Of a DNA stretch of 5,892 nt, positions 5,821 through 5,892 are shown piece after piece (position 1 is the first letter of the stretch; the number at the start of each line of letters is the position of its first letter). The translations under genes and the position numbers were made by a program. Source of the stretch: Clostridia bacterium (GTDB lineage: Bacteria > Bacillota > Clostridia > Christensenellales > Borkfalkiaceae); contig JAGCMG010000065.1 of assembly GCA_017646555.1 (NCBI GenBank), positions 1-5,892 of the forward strand, in the 5' to 3' direction. The notes under the pieces were generated by a model. That model was given only the letters and a program-made list of their open reading frames with translations. It did no database searches and was not told where the DNA came from.

Positions 5821-5849
5821 AGTATATCATAACTATAAGATTTATTCAA
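5821..5849 (-). promoter_or_regulatory. Promoter of the sua5-HD-thioesterase operon, giving a nearly leaderless mRNA
   Basis: On the minus strand, -35 TTGAAT (5849-5844), a 17-base spacer and -10 TATACT (5826-5821), with the extended -10 motif TGA immediately before it. Usual spacing puts the transcription start at about 5814, one base before the sua5 ATG at 5813. The AT-rich stretch further upstream (5850-5892) has no recognised gene and could act as an UP element. Confidence 0.72.
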
Positions 5850-5892
5850 CTTATTTTAATTTATCTTACTGTTTCTTTAATCAATTTTATTG

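Noticed and set aside
5814..5849. TTG start for sua5, adding 12 residues
   Set aside because: The TTG forms part of the -35 hexamer of a good promoter, no ribosome binding site precedes it, and family members begin at the METKLL-like segment.

Overview
The window looks like a chromosomal segment of a low-GC Gram-positive anaerobe, probably a Clostridia-type member of the Bacillota. Four things support this: AT-rich spacers, canonical AAGGAGG-type ribosome binding sites, a Clostridium-type NifS/NifU pair, and an HD protein of a type I associate with clostridia. The lineage is an inference from protein style, not a search result. The standard genetic code fits all genes.

Layout: (1) Positions 1-1341, minus strand: a cysteine desulfurase gene (nifS-like, 151-1341) overlaps by 14 bases the start of a NifU/IscU-type Fe-S scaffold gene that runs off the left edge. 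A sigma-70-like promoter lies just upstream of the desulfurase (1371-1400). (2) Positions 1342-1781: a divergent, AT-rich intergenic region holding that promoter, a second one facing right (1609-1637), and a long structured leader. (3) Positions 1782-3311, plus strand: a 509-residue secreted protein with a SipW-type signal peptide, a TasA/CalY (camelysin)-like domain and a C-terminal stack of beta-helix-like repeats. It ends at a strong intrinsic terminator (3358-3394). (4) Positions 3475-5849, minus strand: an apparent three-gene operon reading right to left, Sua5-type threonylcarbamoyl-AMP synthase, HD-domain hydrolase and PaaI-like hotdog thioesterase. It has a promoter at 5821-5849 and a terminator at 3475-3504.

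The two minus-strand units are housekeeping in character: sulfur mobilisation and Fe-S assembly on the left; tRNA t6A modification plus two small hydrolases of unknown substrate on the right. Between them lies a single-gene surface or extracellular-matrix module with its own promoter, leader, very strong ribosome binding site, distinct codon preference and terminator, which suggests an abundant exported structural protein. Neither a SipW signal peptidase nor a sortase is present in the window.

The most interesting items are the TasA-like/beta-helix fusion with an aligned cysteine in its last three repeats, the leader of that gene, and the probably leaderless sua5 transcript.
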